A DNA stretch of 64,000 bases, taken from contig VTEF01000004.1 in the NCBI GenBank assembly GCA_008180335.1, forward strand, positions 409,061 through 473,060. Direction: 5' to 3'. The translations under genes were made by a program, and so were the position numbers. The notes beneath the pieces were generated by a model. That model saw nothing but the letters and a program-made list of their open reading frames with translations, was not told the origin of the DNA and did no database searches. The stretch comes from Priestia megaterium (GTDB lineage: Bacteria > Bacillota > Bacilli > Bacillales > Bacillaceae_H). Below, piece by piece: positions 44,723-53,473 of this stretch (positions within the stretch are counted from its first letter, which is position 1; every line of letters starts with the position of its first letter).

Positions 44723-45568
44723 TTATTTCTTGTACCAGCCTACACCAATAGCTCCTTCGCCTAGATGCGTTCCAATCACACCACCGAAATAAGAAATACT
44801 CCATTCAATATGAGGATACTTTTGCGCCAGTTCTCTTTGTAATTCTTCTGCTTCAGCTGCACGATTAGCGTGAATTACGACGCCTTTCATCGGAACTTGT
44901 TCTTGCGCATCTTCATCAAGCAATTCAATAATTCTCTTAATTGCGCGCTTTCTTGTACGAATTTTTTCATATGGAACAATTTTTTTATCAACGAAGTGAA
45001 GAAGAGGTTTAACTTGAAGCAAACTTCCAATGATGGCTTGTGCTGCATTTAAGCGGCCGCCACGCTGAAGATGAGATAAATCATCTGCCATAAAGTAAGC
45101 ACGAATAGAAGGTTTCATCTCGTCAAATCTAGCAATAATCTCTTCTGGTTTTTTTCCTTCTTTAGCCATTTGGGCTCCTTCAAGTACGTAAAATCCTTGA
45201 ACCATACAGCTAATCTCTGAATCATAAGCGTATACCTCAAAATCAGATACCATATCTCCAGCTGAAATTACCCCTTGATATGTCCCACTAATACCACTTG
45301 ACAGCGTTACAACAACTGCTGCATCATAACCGTTTTTCTTTAATTGCTCAAACAGCTCAACAAATTCACCAATTGGCGGCTGTGATGTTGTTGGTAGATT
45401 TTTTGCTTCTTTTATTTTTTGAAAATACTGTTCAGCCGATATATCAATCTCTTCCCGATACGTCTCCTCACCAAAAATGACGCTTAGCGGAACCATATGT
45501 ATGTCGAATTGCTTGCGCATTTCTTCTGATATGTAGGCTGTACTATCCGTAATAATTGCGGTTTTCAT
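44723..45568 (-). CDS. degV: DegV family fatty-acid-binding protein
   Basis: A 281-residue DegV protein. The family marks are IITDSTAYI at the start, TTSQPPIGEF (TxSxPxxxxF) near residue 61, VVVTLSSGISGTYQGV near 88 and the C-terminal GVIGTHLGEGAIGVGWY. DegV (FakB-like) proteins bind fatty acids, and some partner FakA kinase. In B. subtilis it lies between degU and comFA; here it is separated from degU by the flagellin module. The recurring promoter-like motif is at 45604-45620. Confidence 0.95.
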   Translation of the reverse strand: MKTAIITDSTAYISEEMRKQFDIHMVPLSVIFGEETYREEIDISAEQYFQKIKEAKNLPTTSQPPIGEFVELFEQLKKNGYDAAVVVTLSSGISGTYQGVISAGDMVSDFEVYAYDSEISCMVQGFYVLEGAQMAKEGKKPEEIIARFDEMKPSIRAYFMADDLSHLQRGGRLNAAQAIIGSLLQVKPLLHFVDKKIVPYEKIRTRKRAIKRIIELLDEDAQEQVPMKGVVIHANRAAEAEELQRELAQKYPHIEWSISYFGGVIGTHLGEGAIGVGWYKK

Positions 45569-45603
45569 TTGAAAGGATCCATCCTTTTATAGTTTTTAAA
45601 GAT

Positions 45604-45620
45604 AAGTTCACTCTATTTTA
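45604..45620 (-). promoter_or_regulatory. Recurring motif upstream of degV
   Basis: The minus strand reads GTAAAATAGAGTGAACTT, close to the hprK and cccB copies. The TAAAAT (45615-45620) would be the -10, about 45 bases before degV. No strong -35 is seen. Confidence 0.35.
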
Positions 45621-45696
45621 CAACATTTCACTTTAAAATGCATGCACCTAGCAAGACAACTAAAAAAGATAAACTCAAGCAAAAACCTCTTCGATT

Positions 45697-46140
45697 TTAC
45701 GTATATATATTCAAAAGTAATCCTTGAATTTCGCCAACTTGACTTAATAATTGAATTCCGTCTTTTTCTTTGTGTAGCACATCATTTGTTAACTCAATTA
45801 ATTTCGAATCAACTTCTTTTACTAATTTATAAACTTTTGTCGTTCCACGACGATTGAAGCCCCGCTGTTCATGCATTTCAAATCCATTTTTCACAGCTTC
45901 ATCCATAAATTGTTTCACCAGCGTTTTATATTTCCGAAGCGAATCAACTGTTTGATGTTTCACCAGGTGACGACCTTGTTCCTCAATTTTTGTCATCATT
46001 TGAGACAATCGTTCATAGTTTATATCTCGTTGCTTTTTCGCCATTACTTCTGTAAATGAAACCGATTCTTGTATTTCTTTTTCCTTTGATACTCTGCTTG
46101 GATTCGAGATGCTGTTTATTCGTTGAACATCCACGTCCAT
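45697..46140 (-). CDS. yaaR: YaaR-like protein (DUF327)
   Basis: A 147-residue helical protein of the DUF327/YaaR family; the C-terminal half RGTTKVYKLVKEVDSKLIELT followed by EKDGIQLLSQVGEIQGLLLNIY is its signature. In B. subtilis yaaR lies near tmk-yaaQ, far from here. Its placement directly after flagellin in this genome is unexpected and suggests a flagellar link. The function is unknown. The gene starts after GGGATGG-type weak ribosome site (GAGGG). Confidence 0.85.
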   Translation of the reverse strand: MDVDVQRINSISNPSRVSKEKEIQESVSFTEVMAKKQRDINYERLSQMMTKIEEQGRHLVKHQTVDSLRKYKTLVKQFMDEAVKNGFEMHEQRGFNRRGTTKVYKLVKEVDSKLIELTNDVLHKEKDGIQLLSQVGEIQGLLLNIYT

Positions 46141-46173
46141 CCCTCTTTCTCGTTCTTTTCTCTATTATATAAT

Positions 46174-46206
46174 AAAAATGAGGAAAAGCGTGATGCTTTA
46201 CCTCAT
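46174..46206 (-). terminator. Terminator of hag
   Basis: The stem ATGAGG-(T)AAAGC/GCTTTT-CCTCAT with a short loop is followed by TTTTATTAT on the minus strand, just after the hag stop and before yaaR. Confidence 0.8.
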
Positions 46207-46217
46207 CATTCATTTTC

Positions 46218-47039
46218 TTATTTCAATAATTGTAAAATTCCTTGTGGCAATTGATTAGCCTGTGCGAGCATTGCTTGTGCAGCTTGATTTAAAATATTAT
46301 TTTTCGTAAACTCCGTCATCTCTTCTGCCATATCCGCATCCCGAATACGAGACTCAGATGCTGTTAAATTCTCACCCATTGTGCGGATGTTGCTCATTGT
46401 ATGTTCTAGACGGTTTTGAGCAGCACCTAAGGTTGAGCGGAATCCAGATACTTTTGAAATAGCTTCATCAATAACTGGAATCGCCGCCGATGCACCGGCT
46501 GCTGTTCCTACCGTTAGACCGTTAATTAGCAAACCAGTTGTTGTAACATTTGCAATAATCGGCAATGTTAACGCTGAAGCAGGCTGATCTGGCGAAATTT
46601 GAAACTGGATGTTAGTTGTTGTTCCATCCAATAATGGAATTCCATTAAACTTTACTGTAGAAGCAATTCGATCAATTTCTTGCTTTAGCTGTGTCACTTC
46701 AGCATCTATAGATTCACGGTCCACTCCATCTTGATAAGTTCCATTTGAAGATTGCACTGCTAATTCACTCATACGTTGCAACATGCTATGTACCTCCTGC
46801 ATGCCTCCTTCAGCTGTTTGAATCAATGAAATCCCATCTAACGCATTACGCTCAGCCATTTCTAAACCACGTATTTGCGAGCGCATTTTTTCTGAAATTG
46901 CTAATCCGGCTGCATCATCTGCTGCACGATTAATACGCAAACCAGATGATAATCTTTCAAGACTTTTTGATGTATTAAGTTGATTTGTCGATAAATTGCG
47001 ATAAGCATTTAACGCTTGAATATTGTGATTAATACGCAT
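46218..47039 (-). CDS. hag: Flagellin
   Basis: A 273-residue flagellin with conserved D0/D1 ends: MRINHNIQALNAYRNLSTNQ and SKSLERLSSGLRINRAADDAAGLAISEKM at the N-terminus and ESRIRDADMAEEMTEFTKNNILNQAAQAMLAQANQ at the C-terminus (all shown by fragments). The variable middle is short, so the filament surface is small. It is the only flagellin in the window. A ribosome site AAGGAGC is eight bases upstream, and this AAGGA could also be a CsrA target. It lies behind a second FliS and a sigma-D-like promoter, and far from its usual place beside csrA. Confidence 0.96.
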   Translation of the reverse strand: MRINHNIQALNAYRNLSTNQLNTSKSLERLSSGLRINRAADDAAGLAISEKMRSQIRGLEMAERNALDGISLIQTAEGGMQEVHSMLQRMSELAVQSSNGTYQDGVDRESIDAEVTQLKQEIDRIASTVKFNGIPLLDGTTTNIQFQISPDQPASALTLPIIANVTTTGLLINGLTVGTAAGASAAIPVIDEAISKVSGFRSTLGAAQNRLEHTMSNIRTMGENLTASESRIRDADMAEEMTEFTKNNILNQAAQAMLAQANQLPQGILQLLK

Positions 47040-47059
47040 ATCAGTTGCTCCTTATCTGC

Positions 47060-47491
47060 TTAAGATTTAGTTATACTAATTTGTTGTTCGTACGTCGATA
47101 ATCGATTCTGGACTTGACGCTTAATCGTAATCGCACCATCTGTTTTTTGAAAGGCTTCATTCCAAGCCTGCGAAATTTTCACAAGTAACGCTCGAACTTC
47201 CGTGAGTGTTACAATGTCTTTTTTTATATTTGCCTCGACCAGCTGATTAGCCATATAGTTATACAGCATATCAAGTTGCTCGGCAATAACCCCTGCTTCA
47301 TACTTCAATCCGACACCTAGTCGATGTAAGATGTCATTCGTTTGCTGTAGTTTTTCATTCGCTCTATAGAAATCTTTATGTTGAATATTAACAACGCTCT
47401 CTTCTATATTCATAATTGCTTTTTCATATAACATAGCCGTTAATTGCTGAGGTGACTTCTGATAAATAAGATCTTCTGTTAAAAAATCCAA
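47060..47491 (-). CDS. fliS: Second FliS-like flagellin chaperone
   Basis: A FliS-family protein of 143 residues from TTG 47491, which follows AAAGGAGGG; an upstream ATG at 47536 lies within the sigma-D-like promoter and is unlikely to be used. The product begins LDFLTEDLIYQKSPQQLTAMLYEKAIMNIEES and has a GLKYEAGVIAEQLDMLYNYMANQLVEANIKKD helix pair (fragments). It lacks the NPYQAYQQ start of the ordinary FliS at 31198 and is directly upstream of hag, so it probably serves this flagellin. A dedicated chaperone next to flagellin is seen in some Bacillaceae. Confidence 0.8.
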   Translation of the reverse strand: MDFLTEDLIYQKSPQQLTAMLYEKAIMNIEESVVNIQHKDFYRANEKLQQTNDILHRLGVGLKYEAGVIAEQLDMLYNYMANQLVEANIKKDIVTLTEVRALLVKISQAWNEAFQKTDGAITIKRQVQNRLSTYEQQISITKS

Positions 47492-47522
47492 TATGCTCAC
47501 CCTCCTTTGACTTCTAGTTAAT

Positions 47523-47549
47523 GTATCGGTTCGCATCCTTTATTTCTTA
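47523..47549 (-). promoter_or_regulatory. Sigma-D-like promoter for fliS2-hag
   Basis: On the minus strand TAAG (47546-47549), a 15-base spacer and ACCGATAC (47523-47530); six of eight -10 bases match GCCGATAT. It overlaps the upstream ATG of fliS2 and would start transcription about 25 bases before the TTG at 47491, which supports the TTG start. Confidence 0.6.
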
Positions 47550-47840
47550 ATCAATTTCTTCCACTTTTTTAACAAATAAAAGAATTTCTGCAATCACTGC
47601 ATACAACTGAGGCGGGATTTGGTCACCTAATTCCATGTTCATTAAATTTGTCAAAAGCGTTTCATCTTCTTGAAGAGGAATATTATGTTGTTTTGCAATA
47701 TCTAAAATTCGATTTGCTACGCTCCCTGTTCCTTGGGCAACAATCTTTGGTGCCCCCTCTTGTTCCTCATACCGAATAACAGTTGCTGAAAGACCTTGTT
47801 TTTTCTTTTGATTCACTCCATTGATGTATTGATAATTCAT
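47547..47840 (-). CDS. ylqH: FlhB C-terminal-domain-like protein (YlqH type)
   Basis: A 97-residue protein equivalent to the cytoplasmic end of FlhB: GLSATVIRYEEQEGAPKIVAQGTGSVANRILDIAKQHNIPLQEDETL (fragment pattern) followed by LGDQIPPQLYAVIAEILLFV. It lacks the membrane part and the NPTH self-cleavage motif, as YlqH proteins do. The family is thought to relate to the export substrate switch. It overlaps the preceding FliK-like gene by four bases (ATGA-type coupling), repeating the ylqG-ylqH pairing that in B. subtilis lies near rnhB-sucC. Confidence 0.88.
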   Translation of the reverse strand: MNYQYINGVNQKKKQGLSATVIRYEEQEGAPKIVAQGTGSVANRILDIAKQHNIPLQEDETLLTNLMNMELGDQIPPQLYAVIAEILLFVKKVEEID

Positions 47841-50800
47841 ATTGAATAGTCAAATCCTTTCGGAGGTAAATGTGGTAGTCGTGTTTCTACAGCTGCTTCT
47901 TTTTGTTTCTCTTGTTCATGAAAAGTGGAATAAGAAACACCTGTGATGCGATAACCAATTTGCTCAATTCGATCCTTAATTTCTGCAACAAGAAGATTTG
48001 CTTTTTCTTCAAACTGCTGCTCATTATTTCGAAATGCAATCGATAACTGTCGATCCACAGATGTTAACATCACTCCCACTTCTCCAAGCTTTTTCGTTTC
48101 AAATAAAAAATAAAGACTACTGTTTTTCCAATCAATTTTCTCATCTTGTTTTTGTGATTGAACAAATACTTTCATATTTGCTACCTCTCCCTGTAGCACA
48201 AACGGCAGTTGCATATATAATTGTTGTGATGATGGTTGATCTTGTTTATTTAAAAGTTGCTGGCCTGTTACATTTTGAAGTGCTAGTTCTGTTGTCTGAG
48301 GTGAAACAAGTGCCTCGCCTTTTAATAGCAAACTTTTCAAATCAGTCGGATCAGCCCCCTTGTGAACCGGTAACTGCTGAAAGATTTCTCGCTCGCGATT
48401 TACTCCTAACTTTTTCATCACTTCATACACATCTCTTGCTCCAATTTCATCACCTTGTGCAAGCGGCAGACTTTTCATGAATTTTTGCATCGTTGCTTGT
48501 GAATCTATTTTATTAAACAATTCATCTTTTACAAAGTGAACCATTTTTTGTTCAGAAGGCTTATATTCAATTTGTTTAATGGTATCTTTCACTTGCTCTA
48601 CAAGTGCATGAGCTTGTTGTGATTGACCTTTTGCAAGCAAAGATTTCGCTTCTTGAAGCCATTGACTAGCTTTTAATAAGTCTTTTTCTGACTTCATATC
48701 CGCATATAGTGTAAATTCACTTTGTAAAATCGCTCGGTCAAGTTGCTTAATCGTTGTTTCTATTAAATGACTGGCTTGTACTTTTCCAATAGCTTTAGGT
48801 TCATGAAGTAAGTCTGAAACATGAAGAAGTTGACGATTAATGTCTTTTTGCATTTGACTGAACTGTTCTGTCACTTCTGCTAGCTTTTTCGTGATTGTTG
48901 TGACAATAAGGTCTTTTGTTTCACCTTGAAAATTTAGAATATCAAGCGGCTTCATCAAGTCTGCAGAAACTTCCATTTGATATTGTTCTTTAACCATCGT
49001 TAACGTTTCATGCATATGCTGCCTTGCGACCGTTTCTTTCTGGTTATTCACAAGTTCTTCTGCTGTTTTTATCGCCTGCTGCAAGGATTGATGGACATCT
49101 TCTTGTTGACTAAACAACGGCAATATTTGATCTTTCACCTGTTGCAGTTGATTGTGCACTGCTTTTGGTGTGGGCAAAAACTGCTCGGCAGCCTCTGCTA
49201 ATTTTGTTGTCATAGGTAGAGAAGAAGATGTGATTCCTTTTGCCTCGATAGAACCTTTCACTTCATAAGTGTCTTTAACAGATATTAAGGCATTGTATAT
49301 ATGCTGTCTTGCCTCTGATTCTTTATGGGCACTCAAGAGCTCTTCTGCGGTTACAATCGCTTGGTGCAAAGATTGATGGACATCTTTTTGTTGACTAAAC
49401 AACGGCAATATTTGATCTTTCAGCTGCTGCAATTGATTGTCCACTGCTTTTGGCGTAGGCAAAAACTGCTCGGCAGCTTCTGCTAATTTTGTTGTCATAG
49501 GTAGAGCAGAAACTTTTAGCGTAGCGTGAGAAAAAGATGTGGTTTCGGTTTCTTCCACTGCATACGTGTCTTTAATAGACATTAAGGTATTGTATATATG
49601 CTGTCTTGCCGCCAATTCTTTATGGGCACTCAAGAGTTCTTCTGCGGTTGTAATTGCCTGCTGCAAGGATTGATGGACATCTTTTTGCTGACTAAACAAT
49701 GGCAATGTTTGAGTTTTTATTTTTTGAAGCACCTGTTGTACGTCTGGTTGGCTTTGCATGTCTTTTGCCGCTTCCTTTAATGATTGGCGCAAGCTATCTA
49801 ATTGATTGGATTGTAACGATGTTTGTTTTAATAATTGTAACAGACGTGCAGTTGCAATTTGTTGCAGCTTTATCCCATCATTTAATTTTCGAACAATGGA
49901 CTCCTCTTCTTCGTTGACGTTAAAGGTTTTAAGAAGTGCTTGTCTATCTATTTTGATGAGTGAGTCTCTGGCGATAGATTGCAACAAGCTTTCGTGATTT
50001 TTTTTCTGATTAGATGATCGTATCGCGTCTACAACTTCTTCTTGACCTGTACGAAAAATACGCAAAAGTTGCTCAAACTCTTTTTGTTGAATAAATGAAA
50101 GCTTCTTTACCTCTTTAAGTACATCTGACAGATTCTGCTTACCTTCTACTGCTTGCATAAGCCGATCAATCTTTTCAGCAAATCCTTCATCTTTTGTTTT
50201 TACATTTTGCATTTGTTGAGTTAACACTTTAATTATTTTTAATAACTTTTGATCTTCTTTATCTTCAGTTCGATCTAGCTTCGTAGCCAGCTGTAAAAAA
50301 AGCTTTTTCAAACCGTTTCCATGAAGGACTTCATCTACTGCTTGTAGATGGTTAGACGTAATTTCTAACCGTTTAGCAGCCAGCATTTCAATCGTTTGCC
50401 TCACTTCACTTTCTGAACGATTGCCTTGTCGTATAAAACGATCTAATATTGCTGCTATCTTGGTATTTACAGGATAACCTGTCTTAACTACATGTGTAAT
50501 CAATTTCTTTAGCTGAGGTGAGGAAGCAGATACACCAATTCGCTTAAATAACTCGTTCATCTGTTCTGTCTCTGTCCCACTCAATCGCGGCTTTGTTAGT
50601 ATTTGGGCATCGATGCTGTCAGATCCTGTGCCTTTTACTTTTATCATAATCAATTCGTCTTGCTTAACAGGTTTATCCACTGTCATTTTTATATCATAAC
50701 CACGAACTTGTATAACAGCTTCCCTGTCACTAATCTTTTCTTTCACAATTCCTTTTACAATATCCCCTTCAGTTAATGTAAGAGGATCAAAATTCGCTAC

Positions 50801-50845
50801 ATGAGCAGTCGAAGGAAAAGAAGATTGGATTTTCATAAGAATCAC
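47837..50845 (-). CDS. ylqG: Large FliK-like (YlqG-type) protein with tandem repeats
   Basis: A 1002-residue protein. The N-terminal part (residues 25-65: GDIVKGIVKEKISDREAVIQVRGYDIKM, by fragments) and the C-terminal part (about 900-985: KIDWKNSSLYFLFETKKLGEVGVML...IGYRITGVSYSTF) match the FliK/Flg_hook-like plan of YlqG. The middle is helical and holds three copies of a roughly 95-99-residue unit starting near residues 380, 479 and 574, each containing LPLFSQQxDVHQSL, AEELLSAHKE and TTKLAEAAEQFLPTPKAV. It is much longer than ordinary YlqG as I know it. An ATG-start with a sigma-D-like promoter upstream places it in the motility regulon; a ruler-type role is inferred. Confidence 0.75.
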   Translation of the reverse strand: MILMKIQSSFPSTAHVANFDPLTLTEGDIVKGIVKEKISDREAVIQVRGYDIKMTVDKPVKQDELIMIKVKGTGSDSIDAQILTKPRLSGTETEQMNELFKRIGVSASSPQLKKLITHVVKTGYPVNTKIAAILDRFIRQGNRSESEVRQTIEMLAAKRLEITSNHLQAVDEVLHGNGLKKLFLQLATKLDRTEDKEDQKLLKIIKVLTQQMQNVKTKDEGFAEKIDRLMQAVEGKQNLSDVLKEVKKLSFIQQKEFEQLLRIFRTGQEEVVDAIRSSNQKKNHESLLQSIARDSLIKIDRQALLKTFNVNEEEESIVRKLNDGIKLQQIATARLLQLLKQTSLQSNQLDSLRQSLKEAAKDMQSQPDVQQVLQKIKTQTLPLFSQQKDVHQSLQQAITTAEELLSAHKELAARQHIYNTLMSIKDTYAVEETETTSFSHATLKVSALPMTTKLAEAAEQFLPTPKAVDNQLQQLKDQILPLFSQQKDVHQSLHQAIVTAEELLSAHKESEARQHIYNALISVKDTYEVKGSIEAKGITSSSLPMTTKLAEAAEQFLPTPKAVHNQLQQVKDQILPLFSQQEDVHQSLQQAIKTAEELVNNQKETVARQHMHETLTMVKEQYQMEVSADLMKPLDILNFQGETKDLIVTTITKKLAEVTEQFSQMQKDINRQLLHVSDLLHEPKAIGKVQASHLIETTIKQLDRAILQSEFTLYADMKSEKDLLKASQWLQEAKSLLAKGQSQQAHALVEQVKDTIKQIEYKPSEQKMVHFVKDELFNKIDSQATMQKFMKSLPLAQGDEIGARDVYEVMKKLGVNREREIFQQLPVHKGADPTDLKSLLLKGEALVSPQTTELALQNVTGQQLLNKQDQPSSQQLYMQLPFVLQGEVANMKVFVQSQKQDEKIDWKNSSLYFLFETKKLGEVGVMLTSVDRQLSIAFRNNEQQFEEKANLLVAEIKDRIEQIGYRITGVSYSTFHEQEKQKEAAVETRLPHLPPKGFDYSI
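49030..49740. repeat. In-gene tandem repeats of the FliK-like protein
   Basis: The string TTGACTAAACAACGGCAAT recurs at 49106 and 49391, with a variant at 49688. The spacings are 285 and 297 bases, both multiples of three, so the frame is kept. The stretch containing AAAAACTGCTCGGCAGC is nearly identical in the first two copies, so the duplication is fairly recent. Confidence 0.85.
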
Positions 50846-50890
50846 ACTCCATAAAGTGAACGTCCATTTTATTTTTTCATCCTACTTCTT

Positions 50891-50917
50891 TTATCGGCTG
50901 TTTTTTTAGGGGCTATA
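50891..50917 (-). promoter_or_regulatory. Sigma-D-like promoter of the flagellin module
   Basis: On the minus strand TATA (50914-50917), a 15-base spacer and GCCGATAA (50891-50898); seven of eight -10 bases match. It lies about 46 bases before the start of the FliK-like gene. Confidence 0.7.
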
Positions 50918-50951
50918 TATGATTTTTCACCTATCCAAAGAGAAAATCAAT

Positions 50952-50989
50952 AAAAAAAGTCCGATATCCCTATGGTATATCGGACTTTT
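50952..50989 (-). terminator. Terminator of degS-degU
   Basis: The stem AAAAGTCCGATAT/ATATCGGACTTTT with loop ACCATAGGG is followed by TTT on the minus strand, three bases after the degU stop. Confidence 0.9.
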
Positions 50990-50992
50990 GGA

Positions 50993-51676
50993 TTACCTCA
51001 CTTCAACCCAACCGTTTTTAATCGCTACAACGACTGCTTGAGTGCGATCATTCACGTTCATCTTTTGTAAAATATTACTTACATGGTTTTTAACTGTTTT
51101 TTCACTAATATAAAGTGCTTCGCCAATCCCACGATTGCTTTTTCCATCTGCTAGTAGTTGTAGCACTTCGCATTCGCGGCGCGTTAACAAGTGTAGCGGA
51201 CGACGAATTTCAATCGGCTCATGCGGATACGATGATGATTGCCCTTGTGAAGCAAGACGACGATATTCCTTTACTAAACTATGCGTTACTTTTGGATGTA
51301 AATAAGAACCACCTTCTGCTACTACTTTAACAGCTTCAATGAGCGCATCAGCATCCATTTCTTTTAATAAATAGCCGCGGGCACCTGTCTGAAGTGCATG
51401 AGTCACATATGTTTCATCATCATGAATAGATAAAATAATGACTTTTGCATCAGGGTTTACTTCAACAAGTTGCTTTGTTGCTTCTACACCATTTACTGCT
51501 GGCATATTAATATCCATAATGACAACATCTGGTTGATGTTCTTCTACAAGAGCGATTGCTTCGTTCCCATCGTCACCTTCTGCTACTACTTCAAAATCTT
51601 TTTCAAAATCTAAAATACGTTTTACTCCTTCACGGAATAATTGGTGATCATCGATTATGACAATTCTTGTCTGCAT
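50993..51676 (-). CDS. degU: Response regulator DegU
   Basis: A 227-residue NarL/LuxR-type regulator. The receiver has Asp residues in VIIDDHQLF and the phospho-acceptor in [13 protein letters not shown] (about Asp56), with a conserved Lys in [10 protein letters not shown]. The C-terminal helix-turn-helix reads [40 protein letters not shown] (by fragments). DegU controls motility, competence and exoenzymes; both flagellar and comF genes flank it here. A terminator follows it. Confidence 0.97.
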   Translation of the reverse strand: MQTRIVIIDDHQLFREGVKRILDFEKDFEVVAEGDDGNEAIALVEEHQPDVVIMDINMPAVNGVEATKQLVEVNPDAKVIILSIHDDETYVTHALQTGARGYLLKEMDADALIEAVKVVAEGGSYLHPKVTHSLVKEYRRLASQGQSSSYPHEPIEIRRPLHLLTRRECEVLQLLADGKSNRGIGEALYISEKTVKNHVSNILQKMNVNDRTQAVVVAIKNGWVEVR

Positions 51677-51747
51677 GTCTGATTCCTCCCCAAATCGAAC
51701 AACGAATTACTTACTCTCTAGTGATCCTTTATACATTTGTTTGCTTT

Positions 51748-52896
51748 CTAAGCAGCTATAATCGGTACTTTAATCATAACGAGCGTGCCTTGATTAAGCT
51801 TTGAATGAATAGAAATAGTCCCATCTAACAAGTCCACTCGTTCTTTCATTCCTATTAAGCCGAACGAATTCTCTTTTTTCTCTTCTTGATTAAAACCACA
51901 GCCATCATCTTTTACAAGCAAGACAGCATGTTCATTATTAAATTCTATCTTCACTTGAATTTCATTTGCATCTGCGTGCTTTAATGCATTCGTTACAGCT
52001 TCTTGCACTAGGCGAAAAAGTGCTACTTCTAATTTTGAAGCAGTTCGCTTCTCTTGTCCAATAGAAATAAACGTAATACGCGGTTTACCCTCATTGTATT
52101 CCTCTATCGTATCTAAATATTTCCTTAATGTCGGAATGAGCCCTAGGTCGTCAAGTGCCATCGGTCTTAAATCATATATAATTCGACGCACTTCGTATAG
52201 GGCAGAACGAACCATTTTTCGCAAATCACGAATTTCCTCCATTGCTTCTTTAGCACTACGTTCTCGATAGACTCGTTCAATTAATTCTGATCTCATCATG
52301 ACATTAGCAAGCATTTGAGCAGGACCATCATGAATTTCTCTTGATAATCGCTTACGTTCTTCCTCCTGTGCCTCAATGATTCGAAATCCAAAGTATTCCT
52401 TTTGAATAGCATCTTCAACAATTTCACCTACTTGTTTTAAATCACTTGTTAAATAATTTAAAACAACCGAAATTTGCCCTACAAGGTGATCTGCCCGTTT
52501 AATTGTTTCCTCAAGGGTAAGTAAACGCCGCTCTAGTTCATCTCGCCGATTTCGTAATTGATATTCCGTTTGTTGATTCATTAATAATCTTGTTTGCAAC
52601 TCATGAGCTTTTTCATATGCGTCCTTTACCTCAGGTTCAGAATAAATTTGGAAATGTCTACTAACGTCAGATAAGCGCTTACGAGCAAGTCGTGCTTGTG
52701 ATTCTAGCCGATCACCTTGTTCAATGGCTTCAAGAACTTTCCCTTTTAGCATTTCCAACTCTTCTTTAATTGTTTCATATTCTTGCCTTGCATCTTCTGA
52801 TAGACGATACACTTCATCTTTACTGTTTCCGACTGTCCCAATAATTTTATCTAAAATTTGATCTAATGCCTTACTTGTTAATTTATGTTTTGACAT
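51748..52896 (-). CDS. degS: Sensor histidine kinase DegS
   Basis: A 382-residue cytoplasmic kinase with the DegS-type N-terminal coiled coil (KALDQILDKIIGTVG) and no membrane helices. The phospho-acceptor is in LSREIHDGPAQMLANVMMRSEL near residue 190, and the HATPase domain has VQEAVTNALKHA and VKDDGCGF with a G2 box SFGLIGMKERV. It phosphorylates DegU, encoded 71 bases downstream. A DegS promoter was not identified with confidence. Confidence 0.97.
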   Translation of the reverse strand: MSKHKLTSKALDQILDKIIGTVGNSKDEVYRLSEDARQEYETIKEELEMLKGKVLEAIEQGDRLESQARLARKRLSDVSRHFQIYSEPEVKDAYEKAHELQTRLLMNQQTEYQLRNRRDELERRLLTLEETIKRADHLVGQISVVLNYLTSDLKQVGEIVEDAIQKEYFGFRIIEAQEEERKRLSREIHDGPAQMLANVMMRSELIERVYRERSAKEAMEEIRDLRKMVRSALYEVRRIIYDLRPMALDDLGLIPTLRKYLDTIEEYNEGKPRITFISIGQEKRTASKLEVALFRLVQEAVTNALKHADANEIQVKIEFNNEHAVLLVKDDGCGFNQEEKKENSFGLIGMKERVDLLDGTISIHSKLNQGTLVMIKVPIIAA

Positions 52897-53473
52897 TTAC
52901 TCACCCCAAGCTACGCTCACATTCGGAGAAATGCCTATACGGTCATGCTATATCATTCGTATGACTTATCTGAATTGTGAGGATATAATACAGTTTTTCT
53001 CAATTGATGAACAGCTGGTTTCTGTGGTGAAAACAGCTTCTATAGATATATCATTCACAGTGAAACGAAACATTAAAGCTTTTATTATCATCAGCCTCAT
53101 AAAACGAGTAAAATGATGCAAGTTTCTTTTTCAAATTATTACTTTTTTAATGTTACTCATTCTATCTCAAAAGACTATCATTTCTCACCCCTTAAAAACA
53201 GGGACAATCATCCTGTTTAACCTAACAATTACGAGTCATTCGTAACATTTATGTGATGATATTAAAGACAGTTCTTTAGTAAAGGAAGTAGATCCACGTC
53301 CTGCACTCAAAAAACTTTACATAACTTCAATAAAAGCAGCTCTAAAATTGATGTATCTGTTTGCGCGCCTTATAATTAAGAAGAAGACTAAGGCTAGAAA
53401 TCGCCATCTACCTATTTGCCTAATTTTTGTCCATATCTAACATTTAAAATATTTAGGGAGGCTTTTATATACA
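52897..53473. other. Divergent intergenic region between degS and yvyE
   Basis: About 580 bases without a supported gene. A 61-codon plus-strand frame at 52931-53116 has no ribosome site or recognisable sequence and is taken as chance. A plus-strand promoter for yvyE is at 53348-53376; on the minus strand only weak degS candidates such as TTCAGA-N16-TATAGC near 52980 can be seen. No terminator is present, as expected for divergent genes. Confidence 0.55.
53348..53376 (+). promoter_or_regulatory. Sigma-A promoter of yvyE
   Basis: TTGATG (53348-53353), a 17-base spacer and a perfect TATAAT (53371-53376), about 97 bases before the TTG start of yvyE. Confidence 0.6.

Noticed and set aside
52931-53116. 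61-codon plus-strand frame between degS and yvyE
   Set aside because: It lacks a ribosome site and shows no coding character or homology.
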